From the NCBI GenBank assembly GCA_000827495.1, contig KN817570.1, positions 147,149-211,148 of the forward strand: a DNA stretch of 64,000 nt, written 5' to 3'. Positions 10,606 through 22,658 of the stretch are shown piece after piece. The notes under the pieces were generated by a model. It was not told the DNA's origin. It did no database searches and saw only the letters and a program-made list of their open reading frames with translations. Every line of letters begins with the position of its first letter. Position 1 is the stretch's first letter. The position numbers were made by a program, and so were the translations under genes. Source of the stretch: Hypholoma sublateritium FD-334 SS-4 (lineage: Eukaryota > Basidiomycota > Agaricomycetes > Agaricales > Strophariaceae).

Positions 10606-10843
10606 TCCGGCTCAGCACCTATGCACTGCGGCCCGCTGCTGCTCGATACGCCGGGGAACACAATGGCCGTAAGCACGCACACCTGAACGAAGCGCGGTGG
10701 ACACGCGCCCGTTGTTGAACGCGGGCACGGCCAGCCCGCATGAACACGACCCATGCATGCAGGGTGCGCAATTGGCGCAACCGTACATTCCTGTGATTGC
10801 TGACGGGTGGGTATATACTCGATGTGGCCGCACTATCACTTCT

Positions 10844-12544
10844 CTACAGGCTGGCGGAGAAGTGGAGCTCGGAGTCCTCGTGCGTGGGGGGCACATCGAC
10901 GACCCACTGGAACTGGAAGTCCGCGACATGCGCGTGGAACCACGCCTCGTCCTCTTCAGTGAAGTCCATTTGTCCCGGCAGCTGCCAGAGCATGATGTCC
11001 TGTATAACCGGACCGACGGGTGCGCTGGTGCGCCACTTCGGGTCCTCGTAGTTGATCCAGCGGTTCCGGCTCGCGACCATGCGCTTCAGCCCAGCCGTCG
11101 AGATGCCTGGCGCCGCAATAATCAACAGCACATGCAGCGTATCGCACCCGAACTCCGTCGTCTGTGTGATGTCCGCCTCTGCTAGCTCCACGTCGCGTGG
11201 CGCGCCGAGCATGTCGAGCACGGCGTCGTCGAACGCAGGCGACACGCAGATTCGCATCGCGTGCATGTCCCAGTCGCGCAGTGTGCGCGCGAGGTCGACG
11301 TTGGCGACATTCTCGAGGGTGAGCATCGTCACGTCCGACGGTAGCTCCGTGGGGTCGACTGCATCCTCCCCCTCATCCGCGGGCCAGCACCCCTTCAACC
11401 AGAGGTCCTCGAGCTCAGGGAACGCCGCTCCGGCGAAAAGCTGCGCAAGCGAGGCGTCGTCCATGCCCTCGAGAACGAGCGCGCGGATGCCGAGCTGCGC
11501 GGGGCCCAAATCGCCCGCATCCTCGTCGAAACACACGTGCGACAGCTTCAGTGAGTCGAGGCGAGCTAGGGGCGCCAGTGCGTGCGCCAACGCCGTGACG
11601 CGGAGCGGTAGGTGGTCATGCTCCCAGGAGTCCTCGGCGTAGTTAACGAGCGCGAGCGAGACGAGGTTGGCGCCATATGTCTCGCAGATCCCTCTGTGGT
11701 ATTTGTAGATCTCGCGGAAGCTGATCCCGTCGAGAATGAGCTGCTCGAGCGGGGGCGCGAACACGCTTGCGACAGGCGAGAAATCGGACGGAAGCTTTAA
11801 CTTCAGACCTAACGGTGGCTCTCGGAACTTTTCCATGATGTTGTCCGTTTGGAGCGTCAGCATCTTGAGGAGTGGGGCCGGGCCATCGAGGTGGCGGTAC
11901 ACGAGCGGCATCGCGCCGACAAGGAGCGTGTAGAGGGAAAGGCTACGGCAGCGGTGGAGGTGCGGCTTAAGGAGTTCCAGAATGCGCACGATGTCCGCCT
12001 GCTCGCGCTCCAGGTCGTGCTTCTCCACAATGGTGGACGACGCTGCAGGGTTCAGTTTTCCGTCGGAATTCGTGCTGCGGATAGTGACGTCGAAAGGGAG
12101 TGTCCTGGACGCACTGAATATCGTCTTCGCCCCCCCAAGGTGGTTCCCATGGACGGTTTCAAGGGGGCCGACGAATACGATGGCGTTCGTCCAGAACCGC
12201 GGAACGCCAAGGATGACGGCCGCCCAGTGCCTGCAGACGTCGACGTACGGGTAGGGGAAGACCTTGCCGCGCGTAATCCGCTCATTAATGTCCTGGACGT
12301 TGCGGACTGCCGTGTACGGGTCGCGGATGGTCTCGCGGGCCTCGCGCAGCGGCGCGTGAATGTGTTCGAAGATCATGATGAGCAGCTCGGGGGGCAACGA
12401 CATGACGGTGGCTCTGGGCTGTCGATATTCGTCGGACAATGGGACATTGCAGCGGTATATTTTGTTCGCCACGCCGACGGAAGTGGCACTGGAAGGTGCA
12501 GAGATGCTTGTGTCAACCATGGGCGCCAATCTATTCAGAAACAA
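10844..12544 (-). CDS. F-box protein, tandem paralogue 3
   Basis: Intronless, 566 residues from 12544; an internal Met at 12520 (MVDTSIS) aligns better with the start of paralogue 1. The F-box is VMSLPPELLIMIFEHIHAPLREARE, followed by PYPYVDVCRHWAAVILGVPRFWTNAIVF and an LRR-like region with the cluster's conserved ISTAGLKRMVASRNRWINYEDPKWR segment and EDSEL end. Predicted SCF ubiquitin-ligase substrate receptor. This is the copy next to GUT2, and its 5' spacer merges with the real GUT2 3' end. It is therefore probably closest to the ancestral arrangement. Confidence 0.85.
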   Translation of the reverse strand: MFLNRLAPMVDTSISAPSSATSVGVANKIYRCNVPLSDEYRQPRATVMSLPPELLIMIFEHIHAPLREARETIRDPYTAVRNVQDINERITRGKVFPYPYVDVCRHWAAVILGVPRFWTNAIVFVGPLETVHGNHLGGAKTIFSASRTLPFDVTIRSTNSDGKLNPAASSTIVEKHDLEREQADIVRILELLKPHLHRCRSLSLYTLLVGAMPLVYRHLDGPAPLLKMLTLQTDNIMEKFREPPLGLKLKLPSDFSPVASVFAPPLEQLILDGISFREIYKYHRGICETYGANLVSLALVNYAEDSWEHDHLPLRVTALAHALAPLARLDSLKLSHVCFDEDAGDLGPAQLGIRALVLEGMDDASLAQLFAGAAFPELEDLWLKGCWPADEGEDAVDPTELPSDVTMLTLENVANVDLARTLRDWDMHAMRICVSPAFDDAVLDMLGAPRDVELAEADITQTTEFGCDTLHVLLIIAAPGISTAGLKRMVASRNRWINYEDPKWRTSAPVGPVIQDIMLWQLPGQMDFTEEDEAWFHAHVADFQFQWVVDVPPTHEDSELHFSASL

Positions 12545-12980
12545 CTTTCAAAAGTATTAGATTCACTTGAAGAGCTCTGGGAACCTGTAGGCCGAAAGTT
12601 CTTGTCGCGCTGCTGGGAAACGGGATCTGAGTGTTGTGTGACAGTTGAAGTCATGAAAGAATCAACTGCGGATGCCACCGGTCGCCCGCCAGTCAGGGGC
12701 ACTGTGCTTATCAATGTTATTTTGCCATACATTAGCACCGATATCTCTCACAAAGAGTCCCGAAACTTCAAAGACTTTTCAATTGCAAATTGTGTTACAT
12801 TCTATTCTGGTATCATAATGATCACTTATATTTTATGGCTTAGCGTCTGTAAAGTTGTTACACTTGCTGTATTTTTGAAATGTCCACGGCAAGATGTCGA
12901 TGAATTAAATAATATCCGGTGGTGTGAAAGAAGAGGAGAAATTCTACGAAATCGTCAGTAGCCAATGATTGGAACTCTCC
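12545..12980. other. Spacer between paralogue 3 and GUT2
   Basis: Promoter side of F-box paralogue 3 and 3' flank of GUT2. It resembles parts of spacers 1 and 2 and carries no insertion. No gene. Confidence 0.5.
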
Positions 12981-15624
12981 TTATACGCCGCCACCGCTCT
13001 TCTCAACGGGAATCCTGCGGTGCGAGCCGCGCTTCTTCGGTTTAGGCGTGAACGCGATTTCTTTCAAGTTGCCAGATACCTATAGGAAGGTCAATACGCC
13101 AAATGCGAGGCTTGAAAGGAGAGGCTGCATACCTCAATGAATTCATCCAAGTCAAGATCCTCCTGACCATCCAGCCCCGCCTCCTTGAGGACGTACTCCA
13201 AATCCTTCTTCGTCGCCTCCGCATACGAGGGGATCGCCTTAAGCACCTCCAGCACCTCCCCGCTCTTCACCTTGTCCTGTCCGTCGTTTCCACCAACCGC
13301 GCGCCCGTGAAACACACCACGCAGCGCCGCCACCTCGCCCGCCTCGAACTTCGAGCGTCCAGGGCCAAAGTTCTCCATCGTCTCCGGCGCCGCGTTCCGG
13401 GGGAGCACGAGGCCCACCGCGCCGGCCGTCGCGCGCCACGCCGCAGCCGCGCTCTTTTCCACCCAGCCGCGCGGGAGCGGGTCGGGCACGTTCGCGGTCG
13501 CCATGAACGCGGGCGTCAGCCCCATCGTGCCGAGGAACTGGACCGTCGCGAGGAGCTGGCGCCGTCGCTCGGCGTACGACCAGCCGAGCTCGCCGGCCAT
13601 GATGTCGACGATGTGCGGGAGAACGTCGAGCGCCGACCGCGCGTTGAGGAAGGCGAGGCGCGTGCGGCGCGCGATAACGTCGATGGGGGTCACTGCGTAC
13701 TCGTGGCGCATCGCGTAGAGCACTTCCGCGTCGAGGACTAGATAAGATGAGTATTACAAATCAGCGCCATGTATAAAATAGGCGTTGTACGTACATGGGT
13801 ATTGAGGAACAAGGCGTTTGCCGTGGAGAGGCCATGGTTCGCCTGTTGGCTCTGCCAGAGAGCAGACAGTCCACGCGCGGTCACCATAGCTTTCCGACAG
13901 ATGCTTTGCGACATCCGTCTCGACACCGTACTAGACACCGCATATTAGAATGTGTGTCAACACAATACAAGAGAATGGCTGCTTACAGTTTGAATAAGCC
14001 CGATAAACATATTACGGCTCCATCCATCACTGCCAACAAGCCTAACTGTGTCCGTGATACATCCATTGGTGACGCGTTTCTCCAGCCCGAACGTCTCCAC
14101 CGCCTGGTCGATCGTCTCCTGCGCCATCGCCCTGTATGTCGTCCACTTCCCACCAGCAATAGTGAGCAGTCCGCTCTTACTGACGTTGATCATATGGTTG
14201 CGCACAAGCCCCTCTGTCTTCTCCGCGCTGGGGTCGCGCACGAGCGGCCTCAGCCCACTCCACGCGCTCAGCACGTCGCCGCGGCGCACTTTGATGTCCG
14301 GCGACAGGTAGCTGCGCACTTCGTCGAGCACCCAGCGGATATCCTCTTCGGACGCGACGGGGTCGCGCGAGACGCGCGCAGGCGTGTCTGTGGTGCCCGC
14401 GATGGTGTTGCCCTGCCAGGGGAGGAAGAAAATGACACGGCCGTCGGACGTCGCGGGGTCGAGGAGGCCCATTTTACGCGGGGAGTAGTAATTCGGGAGC
14501 GTGATGTGGATGCCGGAGGAGGGCTGTACGATGGGCTCGTGCGCGGGGTCGTCCATTGTCAGAAGCGCGTCCGTGAATGGGCCAGTTGCATTGATAATTC
14601 CCTGAACGCATTTTGGCTATGAGTAGGAAATTAAAGGAGTGTGCGACATCGACTGTACCTTTGCCCGGACCGTCCATTCGTCGCCTGTAAGATTATCCTT
14701 GACGCTGGCGCCATTAAGTTTTCCGTCATTGTCCTTGAGCAATTTGGTCACCTCGCAGTAGTTTGCCACCACTGCTCCGTGCTTCACAGCGGTCATAATC
14801 AGCGCGACATTCATCCGGGCGTCATTGTGTTGTCCTGAAAACGGTTCTCAATGACATCATCACTCTAAATTGAACTGCAAGGCATACCATCGTAGTAGAC
14901 CACGGCGCCGACAAGGCCATCACTCTTCAGCATGGGGAACGTTTCCAGAGCCTTGCCCTTGCTCATGAGATACGAGCTTTCCATATTTTCCTTGCCGGCG
15001 AGGATGTCGTACATCTTGCATCCGGACCAGTAGTAGGGGACTTGCCAGTACTTGTAAATAGGTAGCATAATGGGGAGCATTTGCGAGAGGTACGGGGCGG
15101 TTTGCAGGAAGATCCGGCGTTCATGAAGCGCCTCGCGCACGAGCTTGTACTGATCGTAGTCCAGCTCGAACACGGCTTTCTGCAGGTAGCGCACGCCGCC
15201 ATGCACGAGCTTCGTCGATTTAGATGACGTGCCTAGCGAGTGATAAGCCGGCCTCCCTTCCAGAGGCATACCGACACGCACCTGCACTAAAGTCATCCCG
15301 CTCGACAAGAGCAACCTTGAGCCCACGCGTAGCAGCATCCACAGCACATCCCGCGCCGCTCGCGCCGCCGCCGATAATCAATAAGTCGAATTCCTCGTTA
15401 TTGTTGGTGGGAGTCTTTATCTGTCCAGATGCCTTGAGTTTGGCTAGTAGATCCGCTCTGGACGGCGGGGTCCACGGCGGGGGCGGCCTACGCGTCACCA
15501 TCGTCGGGACAGGGTATGCCGGTCCCGAATTGAGATACCAGTAGCCGCCGCCGAAGAAAAGGACGGTACCGCCCGAGGCGGCGGCCAGCGTCCTCCTCGA
15601 GAGAAGGTGGCGAAAGATGGCCAT
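12981..15624 (-). CDS. GUT2: Mitochondrial FAD-dependent glycerol-3-phosphate dehydrogenase
   Basis: Oxidises glycerol 3-phosphate to dihydroxyacetone phosphate and passes electrons to ubiquinone at the mitochondrial inner membrane. The N-terminus has a basic start and a hydrophobic segment ([14 protein letters not shown]). The FAD-binding loop is [21 protein letters not shown] (about residues 80-100). Next come [12 protein letters not shown], the GPF/HITLP region and [16 protein letters not shown]-terminal EF-hand-like stretch ([13 protein letters not shown]...DLDLDEFIE) is present. Introns are small, for example 15233-15281. The final exon must be joined by splicing after DEFIE: it encodes [14 protein letters not shown]...[11 protein letters not shown] and stops at 12981-12983. 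Downstream lies the F-box cluster, whose spacers contain copies of this gene's 3' end. Confidence 0.92.
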
Positions 15625-16787
15625 CTACACCATGTTCAGCGAGGCGCAGGACGGCGGGTGGGGAACACGACATACCGGTGTGTTGCGAAGTGGCAAGTCG
15701 GACCAAAGTCGGACGGAGAAGTTGCGGAAACGTGCGTTCCAAGTGGTCCCAGCTTATAGCACACGGCGTTGCGGAGTTGGATTGTCTTATGTGAGAATTG
15801 GAAATATGTAGAGTGTCAAGACATCACAGAATGTGGGGCAGACTTGGTCCTCCCAGCCGGCTGGGTAATAATCCATTCATCCAGGTGGTTCACCGTCATC
15901 AGAGCGCGAAGAATACCGGCCCGGGAGTGGGCAGCTGACGGCCTGACCGGATCATATGGGATGCAAGCGCCCGACTCCGACTCCCGAACCTTCAACAGCA
16001 TTACCTGCACTTTCAATGCAACTGCCCAATTGCCCAGCGCAAGCTACATTAACAGCACAACTTTGAGCGATGAATAAAGCCTCACCCGCCCGCATGATAG
16101 GCGCCACTTGTTTGCACGTATTACATGAGAAGCTGGTTATCTCGGCCCATCAAAGTTGACCAAACTTCAATGAGTAAGAGTCAAGTACGCCCACCTTTCT
16201 CGACTAAGAGGAACTAAGAGGAAGCTGGAATACCTCGTAAAATTATAACGTAAAGTAGAGCTTCCGAGGCAGCGCCGTCTTGTAGTTATATCTGCAACGC
16301 TGCCCACGCATGTGCGTTAGTATTTTTGGGGATGGCCATGGGTTGTGCTCGGAAGATGTTGAGTATAGATACTTTTAGTGCATCGGCGCAGCATATGCGA
16401 CCTGGTTCTAGACGCGTTAATGATCGGCCAAGTACTGGTGAGCTCTGGCATTGAATGACAGGAATCGACACAACTTGTATTCGACGTACTTAAACCAGGC
16501 ATGTTACTACTACTTATACTACCAATTTGCATACTTCGTACATCGATATCAGAAGAAGAGAGTTTACGTGCTAGTGTGCGTAGACGCCGTGCAATGATGT
16601 ACATGAGTGAGGAATGATGTCTACGGACAGTGAGCAGCACGGGAGTAAAGGCCAGCGGGTAAATTAAAGCTTGTTGGGTAAAAGCGAGGCAACGCGCCGC
16701 CATCAAGGAGCACCTCGCGAAGAGAAAAGCATGAATCGTGATTGGGGAGCGTAAAGTCATAGCGGACGTAGGCATTCACCACTAGTC
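15625..16787. other. Intergenic between GUT2 and SHO1
   Basis: GUT2 promoter and SHO1 3' region. ORFs here (for example 16317-16775 on the minus strand) lack recognisable domains and look like chance frames. Confidence 0.5.
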
Positions 16788-18193
16788 CTAAGGAGTTTTC
16801 GGGATCGATTCCGCCCCCGGGGGCAGCATTTCCAAATAGTTCGATGGCGCAACTGGGTGCATAGCAATCAGCAATTTGAACAGAAGGAAAGGCCAACACA
16901 TGAAGCCAAAAAAAAAAGTGCACGCACTGCCATTCCTCCCATTCTTCGTTTTCGCCTCCCACCACTTACTGCTCGTGTCGAAGATGAGCAGAATATCGCC
17001 CTTCTTAAACGCCAACTCATTAGGGTCCTTAGTCGACCCGTCATCTGTGCGGAATACGTATCAGCCTGGGACGGTACCAATAGTGAGGTATGACGCACAA
17101 TCGAACAATGCCTTCGCGCGTCCCTTCGCCTCTCTATCAGGCAGCGTCGACGGGGCCTTCGGCGCCCCCTGTGCGAGTTTCTCGTTGCCCGGGACCTCCA
17201 CGTTCGCAGCTGCAGGCGATCCAGGAGCCTCGCTGCCCTCCCTGGGCTCGCTCCCCGGTATACTCCCGAGCGTACGCCGCCCACCCGTCTCGCTCCAGTG
17301 GCCGCTTGCGGTGACGGGCCTCTGGTCGAGTGGCGCAAAGGGGCCCTCAGACGGCCGCACGCTACCGCCGGGTGCCTCGCTGCCCGGCCGCGCGCCCATC
17401 GCGAATGCGTCGGTGCTGCGCCCGATCTTGGTGACGCGGTTGCGCGGGGGAAGCGGCCCGCGTGGGGAGTGCACGAATTGGACTAGGGGCGAGTCCTGCG
17501 GGGATGTGAAGTAGACGATCCAGAGGAGATCGACGATGGCGACGATCAGCCAGCCGGCGCCGGTCGCCTGCTGTGCGGAGGCGCCGGAGTAGATGTTGCG
17601 GTCGACGCCGAGCACTGCAAAGCCCGTCGCGAGCGAGCCCAGGATGGATATTTGCATGCCATACTCGTAGCCGGTGACGAGCCCTACGAGCACGCCGAAC
17701 ACGCGGAAGTTCACGAAAGTCTGCACGAGGAAGCCGAACCACAAGATGCGGACGAGATCATTGTCGACTGTGGGCTCTTGGTGAGTAGCGACTGAAACGA
17801 TGCCGCATGGCTACGCACTTGTAGCTGCAACAACAGCTTGCGCGATGAGAGAGATAAGCCATCCGACCTTGTTTTTTTTCAGTGGCACGCAATAAATAGA
17901 ATGAAGATTACAGATTATACCATAGCAAGCGCAAACGTAACGGTAATGAAGACGCTGGACACTGGCCGCTGTGCTGCAAGCTCTTCGCCCCCGTATTCTG
18001 GACCAGGCGGTATTGCCGCGCCCGAGGTGTTCGCAGCGTCGATCCCATTCGTACCCCTGCTCTCCCGAACCGTACCCGGCGCATTCACACTGCCTGGCGC
18101 ATTTGCACTTCCACTCGGCGCGCCCTGCGAAAGCGGCTGTGAGAGCGGCCTAGTATCTGAATCGTGAGGTGGGGGCAGGTAATGCTCCTCCAT
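16788..18193 (-). CDS. SHO1: High-osmolarity signalling membrane protein (SHO1-like)
   Basis: Plasma-membrane osmosensor/scaffold of the HOG MAP-kinase pathway, binding Pbs2 through its SH3 domain. Starting at MEEHYLPPP (18193), there is a ~75-residue polar leader. Four transmembrane segments follow, including FITVTFALAM, GWLISLIAQAVVAA, WFGFLVQTFVNFRVFGVLVGLV, ISILGSLATGFAVLGV and GWLIVAIVDLLWIVYF. Then comes a ~120-residue Pro/Gly/Ser-rich linker. A C-terminal SH3 domain appears once two introns are removed: KALFDY...DPNELAFKKGDILLI, KWWEAKTKNGRNGIAPSNYLEML. Introns at the TM1/TM2 boundary and within the SH3 domain all have GT-AG ends. The long N-terminal leader ahead of TM1 is unusual compared with yeast Sho1. 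GUT2 lies next, on the same strand. Confidence 0.9.
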
Positions 18194-18512
18194 TGTTCCT
18201 CCTGGTCGTCGTGATTTTCGTAAAACTGATTCAGACAGTGTAGTAGAATACAAGGTGAGGGTGCGTGCAGAAGGGTGTACTACGCCCGAGCAAGCCACGC
18301 GGAGAAGGAGACCCCTTCGACCATGGTTCAAATTCAGGGACAGCGGACAAATATAGATTCCGATTCCCATGGCTATCGAGCACAATGATCGGCGGAGTTC
18401 GGGGCGGCGGGGTGTAAAGCGGAGATCATGACATTCCTCTCCTGGAATCCCTTTGAACAAGCACTTAGATTCTTCTCCCATCTCTCCACGCTCCAGCTGA
18501 CTGCAAAATTAG
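18194..18512. promoter_or_regulatory. Divergent promoter region, SHO1 / F-box-like gene
   Basis: 319 bp between two start codons on opposite strands; it should contain both promoters. I see no clear TATA box on either strand. Confidence 0.4.
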
Positions 18513-19841
18513 ATGGGTGAACCGTACAGGGGAATCCCAAGGGAACTGATCCAGCACATCTTTGATATATTATATGTAGAGGACCGAGACGCACTCAAAA
18601 GCTGCTCATATGTCGACCACCTTTTCACCACTTTGGCACAAATGCGACTCCTTCGAAGCGTTAACTTGGCCCAATCCTGGGAACTCACAGGTTTTCCACC
18701 CCCCGCTGGTCTCCTCCAGATTCTAGACGAATCACCTCATATCGCTGCTTACATCTGGGGCCTCACTATCGAACGCACCTGGCCATGGCAGGAACCTGAA
18801 CCTCATGACACACATTGGTTAGAGATGCCCAACGCGTTATCTACCTTACTTCCTCGCCTCGCCAACATCCGTCGAATTTCTGTTATAGAGATCAAAGATG
18901 ACCGTATACAGTCGCCGGTGTCGCCACTGCTTTCTTGGAGTAGAGTAGGGCAGAGCCTTGAACTGGTTTTCTCGCCCATCCATGTACATATGCTCACTGA
19001 GCTGGACCTTAGAGTAATTGACGTGCTTCCAGTGGAGGTACTTCGGCATTGTATATCTCTCAAGCGCTTATCAGTCGTGGCTCTCTCGTTTGATCCCTCG
19101 ATGGCTCCCTCAGAGAGATCAAGTCCCCGCGCGCAGCTTGAATATTTTCATCTGGAGATTTCTACCAATATGGCTACACTAGCGCAATGGTTTACTCATC
19201 CATCATTCCCCATCAACATCACTCGTTTACGCACCCTCAGTGTCCGCCCAGGCCTGCGGCAGAAATTCGAGCCTCTTGTTTCTCTTGCACCGTGCGCAGC
19301 GGCCGCGACCCACCTTCACATTCGCGCACACGACATCCCGGGTTAGCCCTGCTTTCAGTCGTTAACACTCATGCTAATCCGACTTGTGTTTTACCCAGTG
19401 TCTGCTCTCTACAACGTGCTCAACTACCCCCTCGAACAGCGTACGATGGCCACCCCCAGTCTGTGGCACTTCCAGTCTATCCAAACTGTCACAGTCGACG
19501 CCGTGTTCAGGGTCCGGATATTCACCCACCAAAGCCTCGTGGACTATTTCACTTGCCCGCTGCCGTGGATCGCGCGTCTTTTCCGGGAGATGTCGGAATC
19601 CCGGCTGGCTGGGCAAATCTCCCACTTAACGGTCAATTTGCTGTTCGCGCGCTTCCCGAGTCAGCTGTTGCGGCTGCCGGACTGGAGAGTGCTTTCAACT
19701 GCGATAAACATGTTTCCGCGCCCGGTCCCACTAACGATGAATATCACCGGGCTCGACAGGAAGGACGCTGCTATACTAGAGCAGGACGAGCGTCTATCCG
19801 AGTTGGCCTGGAATGGACGTTTAATTATGACATTCCAGTGA
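18513..19841 (+). CDS. F-box-like protein, function unknown
   Basis: Two exons, 18513-19341 and 19399-19841, with a 57-nt GT-AG intron that keeps frame (423 residues). The N-terminus GIPRELIQHIFDILYVEDRDALKSCSYVDHLFTTLA has the pattern of the degenerate F-box found in many agaricomycete proteins. The body is leucine-rich with no domain that I recognise. It is unlike the 5.7-12.5 kb F-box cluster in sequence. A role as an SCF adaptor is inferred only from the N-terminus. Confidence 0.7.
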
Positions 19842-19994
19842 TTTGCACTCGGAACGGCATGGCAGATAATTAAGGTAAGATATATAGCTAAAAGCCTACT
19901 TAGAAAATGAAACACGCAGATATCCATCGCTCAGCGCTCAGCGCCTAATGCCACAGTGATCAAACAACGAAGCCCTACAGCCCAGAAGTCAGCT

Positions 19995-21087
19995 CTAACC
20001 GACAATCATGCCAGCTCCGCAGCTCACCCCGTTAACGCGGATGTTCTGCCCGGTTATCCACTGTGCTGCCTGGCTTGCTAAAAATGCGACGATGGGTGCA
20101 ATGTCGTCCGGCTCCCCAAGGCGGCGGAACGGGTTCTGCTTCGCGATGGAGTCAAGCACGCTTTGCGCCTTACCCTCCCGGAACTGCGGTGTATCCACCG
20201 GGCCTGGCGAGATGGTGTTGACGGTTATATGCCGGCTGCCGAGATCTTTAGCCAGGACGCGCGCGATCTGCTCAATTGCGCCCTTGGTGGCAAGGTAACA
20301 TAGGGCATTTGGTGTTACCGCTATCATGCAGAGTGAAGGTCAGCCAATATAAACTGAATGTGAAGAACACGCTGGCACTCACTCGATGCCGTCGTGAGAC
20401 TGGAAGAAAAGAAAATAATACGCCCACCAGCTGGAGAAAAGCAACATTTAGCTAGTACAGAGCCTTGTAACTTATACACCCACGAGAAGGCAGGAGCGGG
20501 GCCACAGCTTTCGCCATGAACAGCGGCGCCTTCACATTAATATTGAAGTGCTGGTCGAAGAACGCCTCGTCGACCTCGTTCAGCGTCTTGCTGCCCATGA
20601 TCCCCGCGTTCAGCACGAGGATGTCGATCTTGCCGAACGTCTTCACGGCCTCGTCAAGCAGGAGCTTGCCGCCCTCAAGTGTCGACGAGTCCGCGCGCAC
20701 GGCAATTGCGCCGCCCTTCCCGTGCGAGCGGATCGCCTGGACGACCTCTTCCGCTGCGGCGACGTCGTTCACGTAGTTGACCACGACGTTCGCGCCCTGC
20801 TCTCCCATGTGTCGGGCGATCGACGCGCCAATGGAGCGGGACGAGCCTGTTATGACGGCCACTTTGCCTGAACAATTGTCCGGTTGGCGAAATGGAAAAT
20901 AAACCCACACGCCACGCCACTCACCGAGCAGTGATGTCGACGGAAGGAATATCTGAGACGACGCAGAGGCCTGCTGCTTCATCTTCATGGGAGAGGGCAC
21001 CGCGAGGCGGTTGTTATTGCCATTCGGGCGCACGGCGTTGAAGAAATTGGACACAGTCTCTGACATGGTGGACTTTCGTACTGGCAT
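19995..21087 (-). CDS. Short-chain dehydrogenase/reductase (SDR)
   Basis: NAD(P)-dependent oxidoreductase of the classical SDR family; the substrate cannot be read from sequence. Four exons (20925-21087, 20484-20867, 20383-20430, 19995-20320) join in frame to 306 residues. Motifs: TGSSRSIGASIA cofactor loop (usual TGxxxGIG, here with Ser at the second Gly), LVLNAGIMG, the active-site region IIFFSSSLTTAS with YLATKGA (YxxxK), and ISPGPVDTP. The end WITGQNIRVNGVSCGAG resembles the 3-oxoacyl-reductase/glucose-dehydrogenase type. A ~55-residue N-terminal extension (from 21087; second Met at 21066) precedes the Rossmann fold and might be a targeting sequence. Confidence 0.88.
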
Positions 21088-22512
21088 GAGTGGCTAGGGA
21101 GCGTTTAAGAGTGGAAAATGCTATAACGAGGATGGAGGCTGGACGATGCTGCTGCTGAGGGGCCGTCCCAGCGCCCTGTATAAAGGAAATATATCGGGCA
21201 CTGGGGGCTGCAGCCGTGCGTGTGCCGTGCGTCATCCTCGTGTATAAATGGATATAGATAGTTCGTTAGGCTCTGGCTTTTTGAGAGCCGTCAGTGGGAT
21301 GCTCTCTAGGCCGGGGACAGCCCTGTGCGCTGCTGCGCGGTGGGTGCATGTTAATGCAACGGCACATCCACGTGCCCGCAGTCGCAAATATATACCTCAG
21401 TGGCGAGACGACCAGTGGCACAATCTCACCCATGGTGTAGAATATGCCCTATAGCAGACCACTGGCGCTAGCGGAGTACTAAGTGTTTCCCGGGTTTTCC
21501 AGATAAACAGAAAATTGAAGAAAGTTGGTAAGTCGGTCTTGATAATAATAACGCATGTGGTGATTATAATGAACACTCTTATAGTAATCAATATTCATGG
21601 ATAATAGGTATTCAGAAACGAGGTAGTACATGAAATAATAAACAGGGCAAGAGTAGCCCATAACGTAACAGTGTTTCGTCGAAGACCGCCCAAACCGCGC
21701 TTGTGATGCATGGGCGCCTATCGATCATCAAAGTTGTTAACCGCCCAACGATAAATATATTTCCAACGATACCCGTGGTAAAGACATTCATCATAGGCAG
21801 TAAATTCAAGATCTTAAAGCAGCGGCCTTGTCATACCTACACGCGGTCCACGAGCAGCAGTGTCACATCTTGAGATAAATGAGCAGAAATTATATATTAG
21901 AAGTATTTTGATATGGAAGAAATAAGCCAGTACTGAGTACTGAAATAGAAATTATACGGTACAAGAACTTCCCCGGAGGCGTTTACCCCCATAATTGCGA
22001 GCAGGGTCACAACATTAAACGCTGCTATATTAATAGCAATACATTTATCGGGTCTACCCCAGCCTACCCCACAGAGCGCTAATAAGTAAACTAACGGGAT
22101 ACAGCCCACAGCTGGCGTACATACGAAAACGATTACTTACCTAGTACTGTCTGCAACATTTGCGAACTTTCCGGATGTGTGAAGAGCGAGCCTGAGCCAT
22201 TTGAGTTTACGTAAATAGCAGAAGTCTTCAAATCATTGGAGACTCATGTGCACTGTCAACTTGACAAGCGCATCACAGATGCGTGCAGTCTGAAATTTGC
22301 ATATGACCTACATATCAGCGCCGAGCGGGCGTTCTCATGAATTCAAGTGCTGGTGAGAACCAATGCTAGTGAACGATGGGGATCCAGAAGTTGTGTTCGC
22401 TTCTAGTCACCAAACATGCTGCTGGTCTTTATTGAGTGGCACTCTCAAATGGGAATATAAGAATACATGGTTTAGCGCGCTGTGGCGTCTATTCTGATGC
22501 ATAGAAAGTAAG
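21088..22512. other. Intergenic, no gene seen
   Basis: AT-rich spacer between the SDR gene and the retrotransposon. Short ORFs only. No recognised repeat. Confidence 0.5.
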
Positions 22513-22628
22513 CCAATGCTTATACGGCTGTTTGATGGTCACGCGGTGTGTAGGGTGAAAACGGGGCTGACAGCATGATGGTGCTAATCAGCCCCCAAGC
22601 GGATTTTTATTTGTCGTAGGTAGGGCTA
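22513..22628 (-). repeat. Split direct repeat B2
   Basis: 116 bp, identical to 22916-23031 as far as readable. Forms the 3' end of the element. Confidence 0.85.
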
Positions 22629-22658
22629 NGTATAATAAAGAAGGAGTGGGTGGGTGGG

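Larger units (their letters stand above)
9824..10843. other. F-box cluster spacer 2, with MITE and GUT2 relic
   Basis: Equivalent to the other cluster spacers. It holds a small inverted-repeat insertion at 10104-10269 and a GUT2 3'-end relic at about 10410-10605. The stretch 10606-10843 matches the end of spacer 1 loosely (for example GATACGCCG followed by ACACAATGGCC / ACACACGATGACC). No gene. Confidence 0.6.

Noticed and set aside
11849..12961. 370-codon plus-strand ORF
   Set aside because: Antisense of F-box paralogue 3. Equivalent antisense frames exist over the other paralogues because of codon bias.
16317..16775. 152-codon minus-strand ORF after SHO1
   Set aside because: Lies in the 3' region, no domain, probably a chance frame.
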